From positions 1-32,977 of the forward strand of contig CALKXE010000208.1 of NCBI GenBank assembly GCA_938003955.1: a DNA stretch of 32,977 nucleotides. Direction: 5' to 3'. The DNA is from an uncultured Saprospiraceae bacterium. Its GTDB lineage: Bacteria; Bacteroidota; Bacteroidia; Chitinophagales; Saprospiraceae. Position numbers and translations under genes: made by a program. A model generated the notes under the pieces. That model had not been told where the DNA came from and searched no databases. It worked only from the letters and a program-made list of their open reading frames with translations. Below, piece by piece: positions 16,522-24,417 of this stretch. Numbering within the stretch: the stretch's first letter is position 1; every line of letters starts with the position of its first letter.

Positions 16522-18813
16522 ATGACGGATATTAAAATCGAAAGTAAATCTTCATGGTATTTAAAATGCTTGGCGTCATTTATTTTGACTTTCGCTGCAT
16601 TTTTTGTTCAGTATCCCCAGCATGTTATAGATTCTAATACTCAGACTTTTCATTCTCATGGTGATTTATTAGTCACGCATGCAGATCTTATGTATCACGT
16701 TAAGTATGATACTGATGGCACTTTCAATGGGATGAACTATCCAGAAGGTGATTATATTTTCATGACTGATGCCAATGGATCATTTGCCACAGTTTTTAGA
16801 TGGATCAATAATAATATATACAATATCGAAGGTATTCTTCCTGGATTGACAATGGGGATTATCTATCTGTTTTTAGGTTTTTGTGGGATGTTCTTATTTA
16901 TCATTATGCGAACGATGGATGTCTCATCCTGGCTGGCCTTAATGTTAGCACCATTCATTACTTTATTGTCACCACAGATGGCACGGTTTGTATGCCATCT
17001 AAGTTTGTCTTTCCCTTTTGTTATTCCGATGATAATGCTTTGGACATTAAGGAAATATAAGGTGCCTAAAATAGAACTTTGGGATCTGATTTTCTTTTTT
17101 GTAACGTTTTTCTTTTTCATGAATAATGCTTACATCGGCTTTATCATGTGCATGTTCGCGGGGGTTATAGGATTTGTATTGTTTATGAAGGGGATCAAGA
17201 CAGGCGAACATAGGACTGCTTCTCTCATCATGATGATTGCACCTGTTGTTATTACAGTTGCGGTCTATATCATATTGAAAATTACAGATCCGTATAACGA
17301 CAGGCTCGAGGAACAGTGGGGTTTTTTCCACTATAATACTCATCTTCATAGTTTCTTTTTTCCTAGATATTCTTTATTGGCCGGATTTATGGGTAAGAAT
17401 ATCTCCAATGATTTTAGATCGATAGAGTGGGGTAATAATCTTGGATTGATTCCTATAGGATTGGTTGGATCATATATTTCTTATGAATTCTTAAGGTTGG
17501 TGAAATACAAAACTTGGCAGCCTTTATTGCCAAAGAATACGATGATGAATGTATTTCTCATCGCATCCTTCTTGATGGTTTTATTCGCAGCAAATACCAA
17601 TGTTTTCTCTATTAAAGAGATGATAGAGTCCTACATTGACATTCTATTGATGTTTAAATCAACGGGAAGATTTTCATGGCCATTCTATTTTGTTTTTGGT
17701 GTGTTTTCAGTTAGGATTCTTCAAGCATGGGTTAACAAACTTAATTTCATAAGCAAGAAGTCTAAATGGTTCTTAATCATTCCTCTTCTACTATTTTATG
17801 GATATGAGGTCAATTACTATCTAGGTCAAATTTTCAGCGAGTTAGACGCTGATAATTATTTAACAGCACCACATTCAGATGTGACGCTAAAAATATACGA
17901 AGAGGCAGGTATAAATCAAGAGAATTATCAAGCTATGGTTGCTGTTCCACTTTTGGTTGGATGGAATGAGAAGATACTAATGAAAGTACATAACAGAACA
18001 GAAAAAGGAGCAATGTCTATCATGGCTCTTACTGGGATCCCTATGATAAATGGAAGGTTGAGTCGGAACTCTACTTCTAAGACAATCCTTGCAACTCAAA
18101 TGTCGTCACATCCACTTATCAAGAAAGAAGCCTTAGAACTTCTACCTAATGATAAACCTATCTTGATAATACATGGAATAGGAGGTTATCATTGGCTTTC
18201 ATTTGGAGAGCAATCTCTTATAAATAATGCTGAAGAGGTATTCAGAACTGAAAAATATATTGGGTATAAAACATCCAAAGTAAAGCTTCAGGAACTCTAT
18301 GATGACAATGTGAACTATGCGCACAATTATATAGCTGAACGAGATTCAATTCCTTATAATTTCATTGCAAGGTATGGATATGATGATCAGAAAACAGAGA
18401 AATCACTATTTGGTGGAGGTGCGCTTCAATTGGATGAAAAGGATTATCCTATCCTTGATATTGAACGGGATTTTGAGAAAGATTCTACAACATTGAAATT
18501 ATCAGTATGGACTGATATAACATACAAAAAGTATGGAATGCCAGAGTATCATGTGCAAGTCTCCGACGAGGATTCGGTGATATATAAATCTATATTCATT
18601 TCTAGAGAGTTTAAGGATGTTTATAGTGATTGGATAAGATCTTCTCACAAGTTCACTGTGCCTAGTGGTAAGATTAAAATCAAAGTAGTAGCCAAGAATA
18701 ATCAGCCATATTGGATTGATGAACTACAACTAATCGATAATGCAAATGGTGCTTCTATTATGAAGTTAGAAGACGGTACCGTGCTTCTTGATAATTATAA
18801 GGTAGGTCAGTAG
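16522..18813 (+). CDS. Large polytopic membrane protein, GT-C glycosyltransferase-like
   Basis: The product is 763 residues from the ATG at 16522; an in-frame TTG at 16510 would add four. About 10-12 hydrophobic helices fill residues ~10-430. An acidic extracytoplasmic loop follows the first helix (QTFHSHGDLLVTHADLMYH, about 45-65), the position where GT-C enzymes carry catalytic Asp/His. A soluble, probably periplasmic domain (about 440-763) follows. The layout resembles YfhO/DUF6311-type lipid-linked sugar transferases, but I cannot assign a family firmly. Location after kdsC suggests an envelope polysaccharide role. A decayed copy of the last ~45 codons is found 1.3 kb downstream. Confidence 0.75.
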   Translation: MTDIKIESKSSWYLKCLASFILTFAAFFVQYPQHVIDSNTQTFHSHGDLLVTHADLMYHVKYDTDGTFNGMNYPEGDYIFMTDANGSFATVFRWINNNIYNIEGILPGLTMGIIYLFLGFCGMFLFIIMRTMDVSSWLALMLAPFITLLSPQMARFVCHLSLSFPFVIPMIMLWTLRKYKVPKIELWDLIFFFVTFFFFMNNAYIGFIMCMFAGVIGFVLFMKGIKTGEHRTASLIMMIAPVVITVAVYIILKITDPYNDRLEEQWGFFHYNTHLHSFFFPRYSLLAGFMGKNISNDFRSIEWGNNLGLIPIGLVGSYISYEFLRLVKYKTWQPLLPKNTMMNVFLIASFLMVLFAANTNVFSIKEMIESYIDILLMFKSTGRFSWPFYFVFGVFSVRILQAWVNKLNFISKKSKWFLIIPLLLFYGYEVNYYLGQIFSELDADNYLTAPHSDVTLKIYEEAGINQENYQAMVAVPLLVGWNEKILMKVHNRTEKGAMSIMALTGIPMINGRLSRNSTSKTILATQMSSHPLIKKEALELLPNDKPILIIHGIGGYHWLSFGEQSLINNAEEVFRTEKYIGYKTSKVKLQELYDDNVNYAHNYIAERDSIPYNFIARYGYDDQKTEKSLFGGGALQLDEKDYPILDIERDFEKDSTTLKLSVWTDITYKKYGMPEYHVQVSDEDSVIYKSIFISREFKDVYSDWIRSSHKFTVPSGKIKIKVVAKNNQPYWIDELQLIDNANGASIMKLEDGTVLLDNYKVGQ

Positions 18814-19021
18814 CGTGGGTTCCGAATCTTGAATGGGAGCGGATCTAGATTTATATGGACAAACGACAAGGAGAAATAGAATAATATAAAGTGCAATAGG
18901 TATTAAATGTCGATGCTTACAATGGATAGATGCCGATATTTTACGTCACAGCCGCTTCTTCAATGCATGGGATATAGTAATTCTTTATATAGCAAAAAAG
19001 CAAATTAAACTAGATACCAGA

Positions 19022-19921
19022 ATGGTGAAAATATTCAACAGTATAAAAAGACACTTTGCAATAAATCAGATGGCTGATTTTTTCGAAAAAGTTGAACGAA
19101 ATCCTGTTTTGAGGACTCCAAAAGAAATTGGACTTGATTTTGAAGCCATTAGCTTTAAATCTCTTGATGAGCTTAATTTGAAAGCTTGGTACCTTCCAAG
19201 CGAGAAAAGTAATAAAGTTGTTATTTTTAACCACTTTATGCTAGGTAATAGAGCAGGAGCGGTTCCGCATAAAAATTGGGGAAATATAGGTGTTGATTTT
19301 ATGCCTATATACAAACATCTTGTAGATTCGGGCTACAATGTTTTTACTTATGATTTAAGAAATCATGGCGAATCTGATCTTTACAAAGGAGGCAAATTAG
19401 GTTTAACTCATATTGAGTATCAAGACTCTGTAGCATCGGTGCGGTATGTTAAAGATAGATTTCCTCAAATGGATTATTACCTCTTCAGTCAATGCTATGG
19501 AGGCGTTTCTACGATGAGAGCAATGGAAAAACATCCTGAAGATTTTGAAGATATAAAAGCGTTTATAAATCTTCAACCATTGTCAGCAGACGCGTTTGTA
19601 ACTGGTGTAACTACTAAGTTTAACTTAGCCCATGAAAACAATATCAATAAGTTCTCTGAACGCTTAAAAAAGAAAACGGGATACACTGTTGATGAATGTA
19701 AAACACCTGATATTGCAGATGCTGTTAAAATACCAACTCTATTAGTCCAAGTGCACAAAGATTTTAGAACTACAGAAAAGGATATTCAGGATGTATACGA
19801 TAATCTTGGAACAGAAGATAAAGAATTACTTTGGATAGAAGACGTAGAAGAAAGGTTAGAAGGCTATAACTATTTCGCTCGGAAACCAGAAAAAATGATT
19901 GATTGGTTTGATAAGCACTAA
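19022..19921 (+). CDS. Alpha/beta hydrolase with cysteine at the nucleophile position
   Basis: A 299-residue alpha/beta hydrolase. The strand after the first helix reads VVIFNHF; YDLRNHGESD (110-119) is the typical pre-nucleophile loop. The nucleophile elbow is FSQCYGG, putting C158 where Ser normally stands and Ser in place of the first Gly. An acid candidate is D247 (VHKDFRT). At the place where the catalytic His usually falls the sequence reads ERLEGYNYF with no His. No signal peptide. It could be a Cys-dependent hydrolase of dienelactone-hydrolase type, a transferase, or a catalytically changed member. It sits between the GT-C-like gene and the decayed copy of that gene's end. Confidence 0.78.
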   Translation: MVKIFNSIKRHFAINQMADFFEKVERNPVLRTPKEIGLDFEAISFKSLDELNLKAWYLPSEKSNKVVIFNHFMLGNRAGAVPHKNWGNIGVDFMPIYKHLVDSGYNVFTYDLRNHGESDLYKGGKLGLTHIEYQDSVASVRYVKDRFPQMDYYLFSQCYGGVSTMRAMEKHPEDFEDIKAFINLQPLSADAFVTGVTTKFNLAHENNINKFSERLKKKTGYTVDECKTPDIADAVKIPTLLVQVHKDFRTTEKDIQDVYDNLGTEDKELLWIEDVEERLEGYNYFARKPEKMIDWFDKH

Positions 19922-20487
19922 AGTGGAGTTTCTCCTGTGTTTTGACTGTAACAAGATTTTTGATGATATTAATATAATTATGTGAGGCTGTTAGTCCTTT
20001 ATGGACCTAATCCCAATCCAACTAATTAATATAAGTTGACTAAAGGATTAATCAGAACCTTTGCGAATCTAAAATTATGAGTGGCAGCATCTTACTGGCC
20101 AAGAATAACCAACGATTGTATATATAAGTTACAATTAATTGAAAATACAAATGGTGCTTTTCAATAAAAGTTGACCGCTATTATTTGTCTTACCTTTAAA
20201 TTAAATCCAAGCACATAATAAATAAGTAAATATTAAATGTTAGCTTTCGTTTAATTACATTTTTACATCACAATAGATACGAACCAATTTTATCCATTTA
20301 TAACCAGATAATAAAATTTTATATACGGCCATTTTTAATGACGGTGGTGTTTAATTGATTGTTATTTAGGTCGTTTTAATAAGTTCTAATTGAGATTTTT
20401 TGTGATTCTGAAATCCTGTGATCTTTATAAACCAAATTGGTGCAGCGGCATTAAAAACGAAATAATTAATACTTTAATAAACAACTT
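19922..20487. other. 566-bp intergenic region
   Basis: It contains a short GGAG/CTCC hairpin right after the hydrolase stop, a TTAGTCC/GGACCTAA hairpin near 19990-20010, and the gene remnant listed separately. The rest (20170-20487) is AT-rich with no recognised gene or RNA. Confidence 0.7.
20045..20175 (+). pseudogene. Decayed copy of the 3' end of the GT-C-like membrane protein gene
   Basis: The stretch 20080-20160 aligns with 18664-18755 of the intact gene. GCCAAGAATAACCA matches GCCAAGAATAATCA. After a one-base frame change, codons for KLQLIENTNGA match ELQLIDNANGA. AGTGGCAGCATC matches AGTGGTAAGATT, with a small deletion between. Weaker similarity extends left to about 20045. A stop codon and the frameshift make it non-functional. 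No remainder of the gene is seen upstream. Confidence 0.75.
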
Positions 20488-21444
20488 ATGAAACAAAGAA
20501 TTTACGTGCAATTTATTTTTTCACTGCTTGTAATCACTGGTATATGTGGACAAAATACATGTTTGTCAGGTGTCCATTTTATTCAGAATCAAAATGATGT
20601 TGATGCCATCATATTGAATTATCCCAATTGTGAAATTATAGAAGGTGATATATTTATCTGGGGAGATGAATCAGGAGAAAACATTACTAATTTAGATGGT
20701 TTTTTAAACATTAAAGAAATTCGCGGATTTCTACAACTAAGGAGTAATCCAGAAATCAATGATCTATATGGGCTTTCAAATATTGAAAACATTGGGGGGC
20801 GTTTGTACATACAGGGTAACGATCAACTTACTAATTTGGAAGGACTAAATAATGTTAAAAATATAGGAAGTATTGTTTTTATTGGACAGAATGATGTGCT
20901 AGAGACACTAGCTGGTCTGGATGCGGTAGAGTCTATCAATGGTAGATTAATTATTAGAAATAATGATTTATTGACTGATATTTCTTCTTTGAAAAACATA
21001 GATCCAAATTCCATTCAATCAGAAGTGGCTAATGATGATGATCTTACAATTATAAATAATATGAGCTTGTCAGAATGTTCTGTAGAAAACCTATGTGCAT
21101 TCTTTGGTATACAGGGTAGAACTAATAAAATAAACAATAACAATTTAGGGTGTCTTAATGAAGAGGAGATTAAAAACGGCTGTTTATCAAGTAGTGAGTA
21201 TTTAAATGTTGGAAAGGTGAGCATTTTTCCGAACCCAAGCTATACTCATTTGATGGTTAGTGCAGATAATCAATTTGATCATGTTTCTATTCTTAACACA
21301 TATGGAATGACCGTAAAGGAAGTAATAAATACGAATCAAGACCAGCAATTAAATATTGATGTCTCTGATCTGAATTCTGGAATTTACTTTGTATTGGTTT
21401 CATCGGGAAACTCTAAGATATGGAAGAAAATGGTTAAGAAATAG
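20488..21444 (+). CDS. Secreted receptor-L-domain/LRR-like protein with T9SS type A sorting domain
   Basis: A 318-residue exported protein. The signal peptide is about residues 1-21 (ending ICG before QNTC). Residues about 30-180 are ~23-residue beta-helical repeats (NLDGFLNIKEIRGFLQL, LYGLSNIENIGGRLYI, LEGLNNVKNIGSIVFI, LAGLDAVESINGRLII), the pattern of receptor L / leucine-rich domains. A Cys-containing linker (SLSECSVENLCAFFG) precedes a type A T9SS domain (VSIFPNPSYTHLMV ... KIWKKMVKK, about 243-318). It should be a surface or secreted binding protein; the ligand is unknown. It is a single-gene unit. Confidence 0.88.
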   Translation: MKQRIYVQFIFSLLVITGICGQNTCLSGVHFIQNQNDVDAIILNYPNCEIIEGDIFIWGDESGENITNLDGFLNIKEIRGFLQLRSNPEINDLYGLSNIENIGGRLYIQGNDQLTNLEGLNNVKNIGSIVFIGQNDVLETLAGLDAVESINGRLIIRNNDLLTDISSLKNIDPNSIQSEVANDDDLTIINNMSLSECSVENLCAFFGIQGRTNKINNNNLGCLNEEEIKNGCLSSSEYLNVGKVSIFPNPSYTHLMVSADNQFDHVSILNTYGMTVKEVINTNQDQQLNIDVSDLNSGIYFVLVSSGNSKIWKKMVKK

Positions 21445-21829
21445 TGCAATTTCAATTAACTAAAATAAAATTTGTTCACTAAAGATGTTATATGAAAAGT
21501 GAAGATTCGCATTTTAATAGCTTGTACTGTTTTGTATAGATAGATTGACAACAGAGTTTTCTTACCAAATTGTAAATAGACATGATGTTCATTTTATAGT
21601 AGCTTAGATTACACTTAATCTTATATTTCTGATCATGACATTTTTTTCAACTCTAATGAGATACTTCATAATGGACCTGAAAGAAAAATATTCAAATGGA
21701 TCATTTCTGACCTTATATAATCTTTTATACATTGCTGTATTATAAATATAGAGCAGTCTGTTTTTTTAATTTGTAAAATCCTCACTGACAGTTCTATGTA
21801 TTACTATCGGTGAACAGATCGAATGTGTG

Positions 21830-21887
21830 TTTACGAATTGTAAATAATTTAATGATATGTCATTTATTATTTCATGAAATTCGTAAA
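21830..21887. repeat. 58-bp nested palindrome
   Basis: Three successive arm pairs nest: TTTACGAATT/AATTCGTAAA (21830-21839, 21878-21887), AAATAAT/ATTATTT (21842-21848, 21866-21872) and AATGA/TCATT (21851-21855, 21860-21864), around a 4-nt loop. That is 22 paired bases in 58 nt. It is not followed by a T run. It could be a protein-binding site, cruciform or remnant of a miniature element. Confidence 0.75.
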
Positions 21888-21937
21888 ATTAGTTTTATCG
21901 TTCATTTATTTATTCATTATTGTGCATTTTCTGGCTA

Positions 21938-21945
21938 TACATTTG
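21938..21945 (+). promoter_or_regulatory. Possible -7 promoter box for the acyltransferase gene
   Basis: TACATTTG matches TAnnTTTG, about 107 bp before the start codon. The upstream TTTG element is not seen at 19-21 bp; support is weak. Confidence 0.35.
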
Positions 21946-22051
21946 GATTATCAATAAAATAATTAAAAAGGCCATTTGGCTTTATCATTATTAACTGAAT
22001 TTGAGAATAGAGATTTAGAATCTTTATTTGAAAGTTTAAAATTCGATAATT

Positions 22052-22987
22052 ATGAAAAATGTAATTCTTTTTCCAGGTACAGATGCAGTAGAAAATCCAT
22101 TAATAAGAGCTCAAGCGATGTCGATTGCAGGAGTGAAAGAAAGAGTGGAAGAAACACAGCTTATCATCAAGAAATTATTTGGTGAAGAGATTGATCTAAT
22201 TTCTTATATGAAAGCTCCAAATGATTTGAGTGTCGAAGGGTTTAGAAAATTAGTTTTCTGTTCGTTGGCAACACAAGTAGCTATCTACGATAATTATGTA
22301 GCATTAAATGGAAAGCCTGATTGTGTCATGGGTCTATCTCTAGGGGATGTGCCTAGATCTGTAGTTTCGGGATTAGTATCTTTTGAAGAGGGGGTTAGGA
22401 ATCTTTATCTATTCACAAGTATGCATGCACTTGCTGGCAAAGGTCTATGTGTTCATGTGAAACTCGGAAATACGTTTGCAACAAGTGTAGATTTATTACA
22501 ATTGGATAAATATGGAATTCATAAGAGTGTGATTCAGAATGAAAAATTTGGACTACTTGCGGGAGAAGAAGGTAAAATGAAAAGATGGATTTCGGAAGTG
22601 GCTATTAAAAACGATTTGACATTCAGATTGATGTATCCATTTCCTCTACATACAGAATTAATGGCCCCTGTAGCTGAGAAGTTACGACCATTCGTAATCA
22701 AAGCTTGCGATATTCAATGTATGCATACGAATATGTTTTCAACGGTTTATGGTAAGCTATTGAAAGAAAACAAAGATATTATTAATGATTGTACATTAAA
22801 TATTGCCGCGGCTCTTGATTTTCCCAAAGCAATAGATAATGTAATTGCACATTATGGTGAGGATGTAAGGTTTGTGAATGTTGGCCCCTCTAATTCATTA
22901 GTGAAATTCTTAAATCAAATGGATCTTCCTTCAGAAACCATTATCACAGATTGGTTTGAAAAGACATTGATAAACATGGCGGCCTAA
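22052..22987 (+). CDS. Stand-alone FabD-like acyltransferase (malonyl-CoA:ACP transacylase family)
   Basis: A 311-residue acyltransferase-fold protein of usual FabD length. The nucleophile elbow is GLSLGD with S96 (E. coli FabD has GHSLGE); R116 (EEGVRNL) and H200 (FPLHTELM) fall where the substrate-carboxylate Arg and catalytic His are expected. Deviations: the N-terminal GQGSQ motif is replaced by FPGTDAVEN, and the His before the Ser is Leu. It may load an unusual acyl group, or act in a specialised pathway as a trans-acting acyltransferase. There is no ACP, KS or other fab gene adjacent; the next gene is a Coq4 homologue. It is preceded by a long structured leader region. Cytoplasmic. Confidence 0.82.
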   Translation: MKNVILFPGTDAVENPLIRAQAMSIAGVKERVEETQLIIKKLFGEEIDLISYMKAPNDLSVEGFRKLVFCSLATQVAIYDNYVALNGKPDCVMGLSLGDVPRSVVSGLVSFEEGVRNLYLFTSMHALAGKGLCVHVKLGNTFATSVDLLQLDKYGIHKSVIQNEKFGLLAGEEGKMKRWISEVAIKNDLTFRLMYPFPLHTELMAPVAEKLRPFVIKACDIQCMHTNMFSTVYGKLLKENKDIINDCTLNIAAALDFPKAIDNVIAHYGEDVRFVNVGPSNSLVKFLNQMDLPSETIITDWFEKTLINMAA

Positions 22988-23077
22988 AAGGATAACCTTC
23001 AGCGACGCCGATATAAGTACTTTTCGGTCATGTCAGTTTTCGCCAAATGTCCATTTCTAATACCAAATTGCGTTTCA

Positions 23078-23161
23078 ATTTACCGCATAAAGATATTGGT
23101 AAATGCTGATACATATTGAATGTTGCAGACGAATGTATGCGGCATATTCAATAGTATTCAG
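23078..23161. repeat. Two adjacent inverted repeats in the acyltransferase-Coq4 gap
   Basis: First hairpin: ATTTACC (23078-23084) with GGTAAAT (23098-23104). Second: arms 23106-23121 and 23146-23161, in which CTGA and TATTGAAT pair perfectly with CAG/ATTCAATA flanking a shifted middle. They may form an RNA structure at the end of the acyltransferase transcript or before the Coq4 gene. Confidence 0.55.
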
Positions 23162-23181
23162 TATAACAATACGGAACTAAT

Positions 23182-23245
23182 CGATTCTGCGATTTAGCGA
23201 TTCTACAGTTTAGCATTGAAGCGATTTGGCATTTTTACAATTCAA
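23182..23245. repeat. Four degenerate 16-bp tandem repeats
   Basis: Units CGATTCTGCGATTTAG, CGATTCTACAGTTTAG, CATTGAAGCGATTTGG and CATTTTTACAATTCAA follow in exact 16-bp phase, ending 26 bp before the Coq4 start. The first two differ at three bases; the last two are more diverged. They may be direct-repeat binding sites. Confidence 0.6.
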
Positions 23246-23271
23246 AACAATGTTACAAAAAACAGAACATT

Positions 23272-23955
23272 ATGAAGTTGATTAAATATATAAAGTTATC
23301 ATATCATTCTATAAGATTGATGATGAATCCAGATGGGAATATCAAATCACTTATCTATCTAGGAGACAAAATAACAGAAAGTAAAAGCTCTAAAACTATT
23401 GTTAAGAAACTATTCGAAAATCCAGAACTCGCAAGTATGCATATTGAGAAGGAGGGGCTAGACTCTATACGTCTTGATTCAATATCTTCTTATCCGATAG
23501 AATCATTGGGCTATATCCTATACAAGTTTTATAAGAATCAAAACCTAGATGTATATCCGATGGGCAGATTCGAGGATTATACACAGAGTAGATATGTAAG
23601 TGAAAGAACTCGGAAAAGCCACGATATTCTTCATGTAATACTTGGGTATGGGACAGATTTAATAGGAGAAGCCAAGGTGAATGCCTATGTGCTCAACCAA
23701 TCAAGAATGCCTATTCCATTTTTGATTTTGATTGGTATTGGTTTGAAGTACCTTCTTAAACATCCGCTTCAGTTCCATGAATTGATAAATGAAATAGAAG
23801 AAGGATGGAAGATGGGATATAAAACAGATCTCTTTCTTACACAAGATTGGGAAACAATGATGAGATTGCCTTTAGATGAAGTAAGGCATCAATTTATCAA
23901 TAGGGTAATGGTTGTCAGTGGGAATGGTTATTCTTCTTCAAAACAGGTTGCTTAA
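23272..23955 (+). CDS. Coq4 family protein
   Basis: A 227-residue protein. The family zinc motif HDxxH-x11-E is intact: H117-D118-I-L-H121 then E133, with exactly eleven residues between H121 and E133. The downstream GWKMGYKTDLF segment (about 177-187) also fits Coq4. In ubiquinone-making cells Coq4 acts on the C1 position of the quinone-head precursor. Bacteroidota generally make menaquinone instead, so a different substrate, such as a secondary-metabolite aromatic acid, is likely. It follows the acyltransferase gene after 284 bp of structured DNA and is closed by a strong hairpin. A hydrophobic stretch (148-160) may embed in the membrane, as in known Coq4 proteins. Confidence 0.85.
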   Translation: MKLIKYIKLSYHSIRLMMNPDGNIKSLIYLGDKITESKSSKTIVKKLFENPELASMHIEKEGLDSIRLDSISSYPIESLGYILYKFYKNQNLDVYPMGRFEDYTQSRYVSERTRKSHDILHVILGYGTDLIGEAKVNAYVLNQSRMPIPFLILIGIGLKYLLKHPLQFHELINEIEEGWKMGYKTDLFLTQDWETMMRLPLDEVRHQFINRVMVVSGNGYSSSKQVA

Positions 23956-24035
23956 TAATATGGTTTAAAGCCAATGTCGCTGCTTCTTGTTAGAAGCCGA
24001 AAAGAAGACTTTGCCAAGGCAAAACAGAATTAAAA

Positions 24036-24075
24036 ACAATATCCTCACACTTTACGTTTTGTGAGGATATTGTTA
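24036..24075. terminator. Strong bidirectional terminator
   Basis: A perfect 15-bp stem (24036-24050 with 24061-24075, core ATATCCTCAC/GTGAGGATAT) encloses a 10-nt loop, with T-rich sequence on the exit side in both directions. It lies between the converging Coq4 and giant-protein genes. A GCTTCT/AGAAGC hairpin (23982-23997) precedes it. Confidence 0.85.
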
Positions 24076-24138
24076 TTTAATTTACACTATAACTATAAGT
24101 GATACTCTATAGAAGCATTACTATCTAGAGATAAAGAA

Positions 24139-24417
24139 TCAGCGTAACACTGTAATGTCACCTTTCTTAATTATTATCTTTTCTCCAATCAGCAGTTCAG
24201 CATAGTACACAAATACACCTTGCTCAACATATGTATTATTGTATTTGCCATCCCATCCTAGTAAAGGATTATTAGTCTCGATATTTTCATTAATAAACAT
24301 CATATTTCCCCATCTGTCAAATACTTGGATCTTATTGATCGTCGCATCTACGGTTGAATAAATAGTAAAGTTACTATTTCCTGTGCCCTGGCTGTTTGGC
24401 TTGAAGATATTAGGTGC
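24139..24417 (-). other. T9SS type B (gliding motility-associated) C-terminal domain
   Basis: The last 92 codons of the giant protein: APNIFKPNSQGTGNSNF, then VFDRWGN, GWDGKYN, and VYYAEL...KKGDITVLR. These are the hallmark motifs of the CHU_C/type B sorting domain, the signal for T9SS export. Confidence 0.93.

Larger units (their letters stand above)
21445..22051. other. 607-bp AT-rich intergenic region
   Basis: No gene recognised. It carries a nested palindrome (21830-21887) and a possible -7 box TACATTTG (21938-21945), listed separately. An open frame entering the acyltransferase gene from 21976 in another phase has no recognisable homology. Confidence 0.7.

Noticed and set aside
18814..19021. 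Possible gene or RNA in the 208-bp gap before the hydrolase
   Set aside because: Only an 18-codon open frame and no clear hairpin or promoter were seen; a few words are shared with the region after the decayed copy.
21976..22185. Open frame entering the acyltransferase gene, with a stretch vaguely like an acyl carrier protein end
   Set aside because: It starts at a TTG, has a stop just upstream, lacks the DSL phosphopantetheine motif and overlaps a solid gene in another frame.
23182..23245. CRISPR-like array
   Set aside because: The 16-bp units are directly adjacent with no spacers and no cas genes are near.
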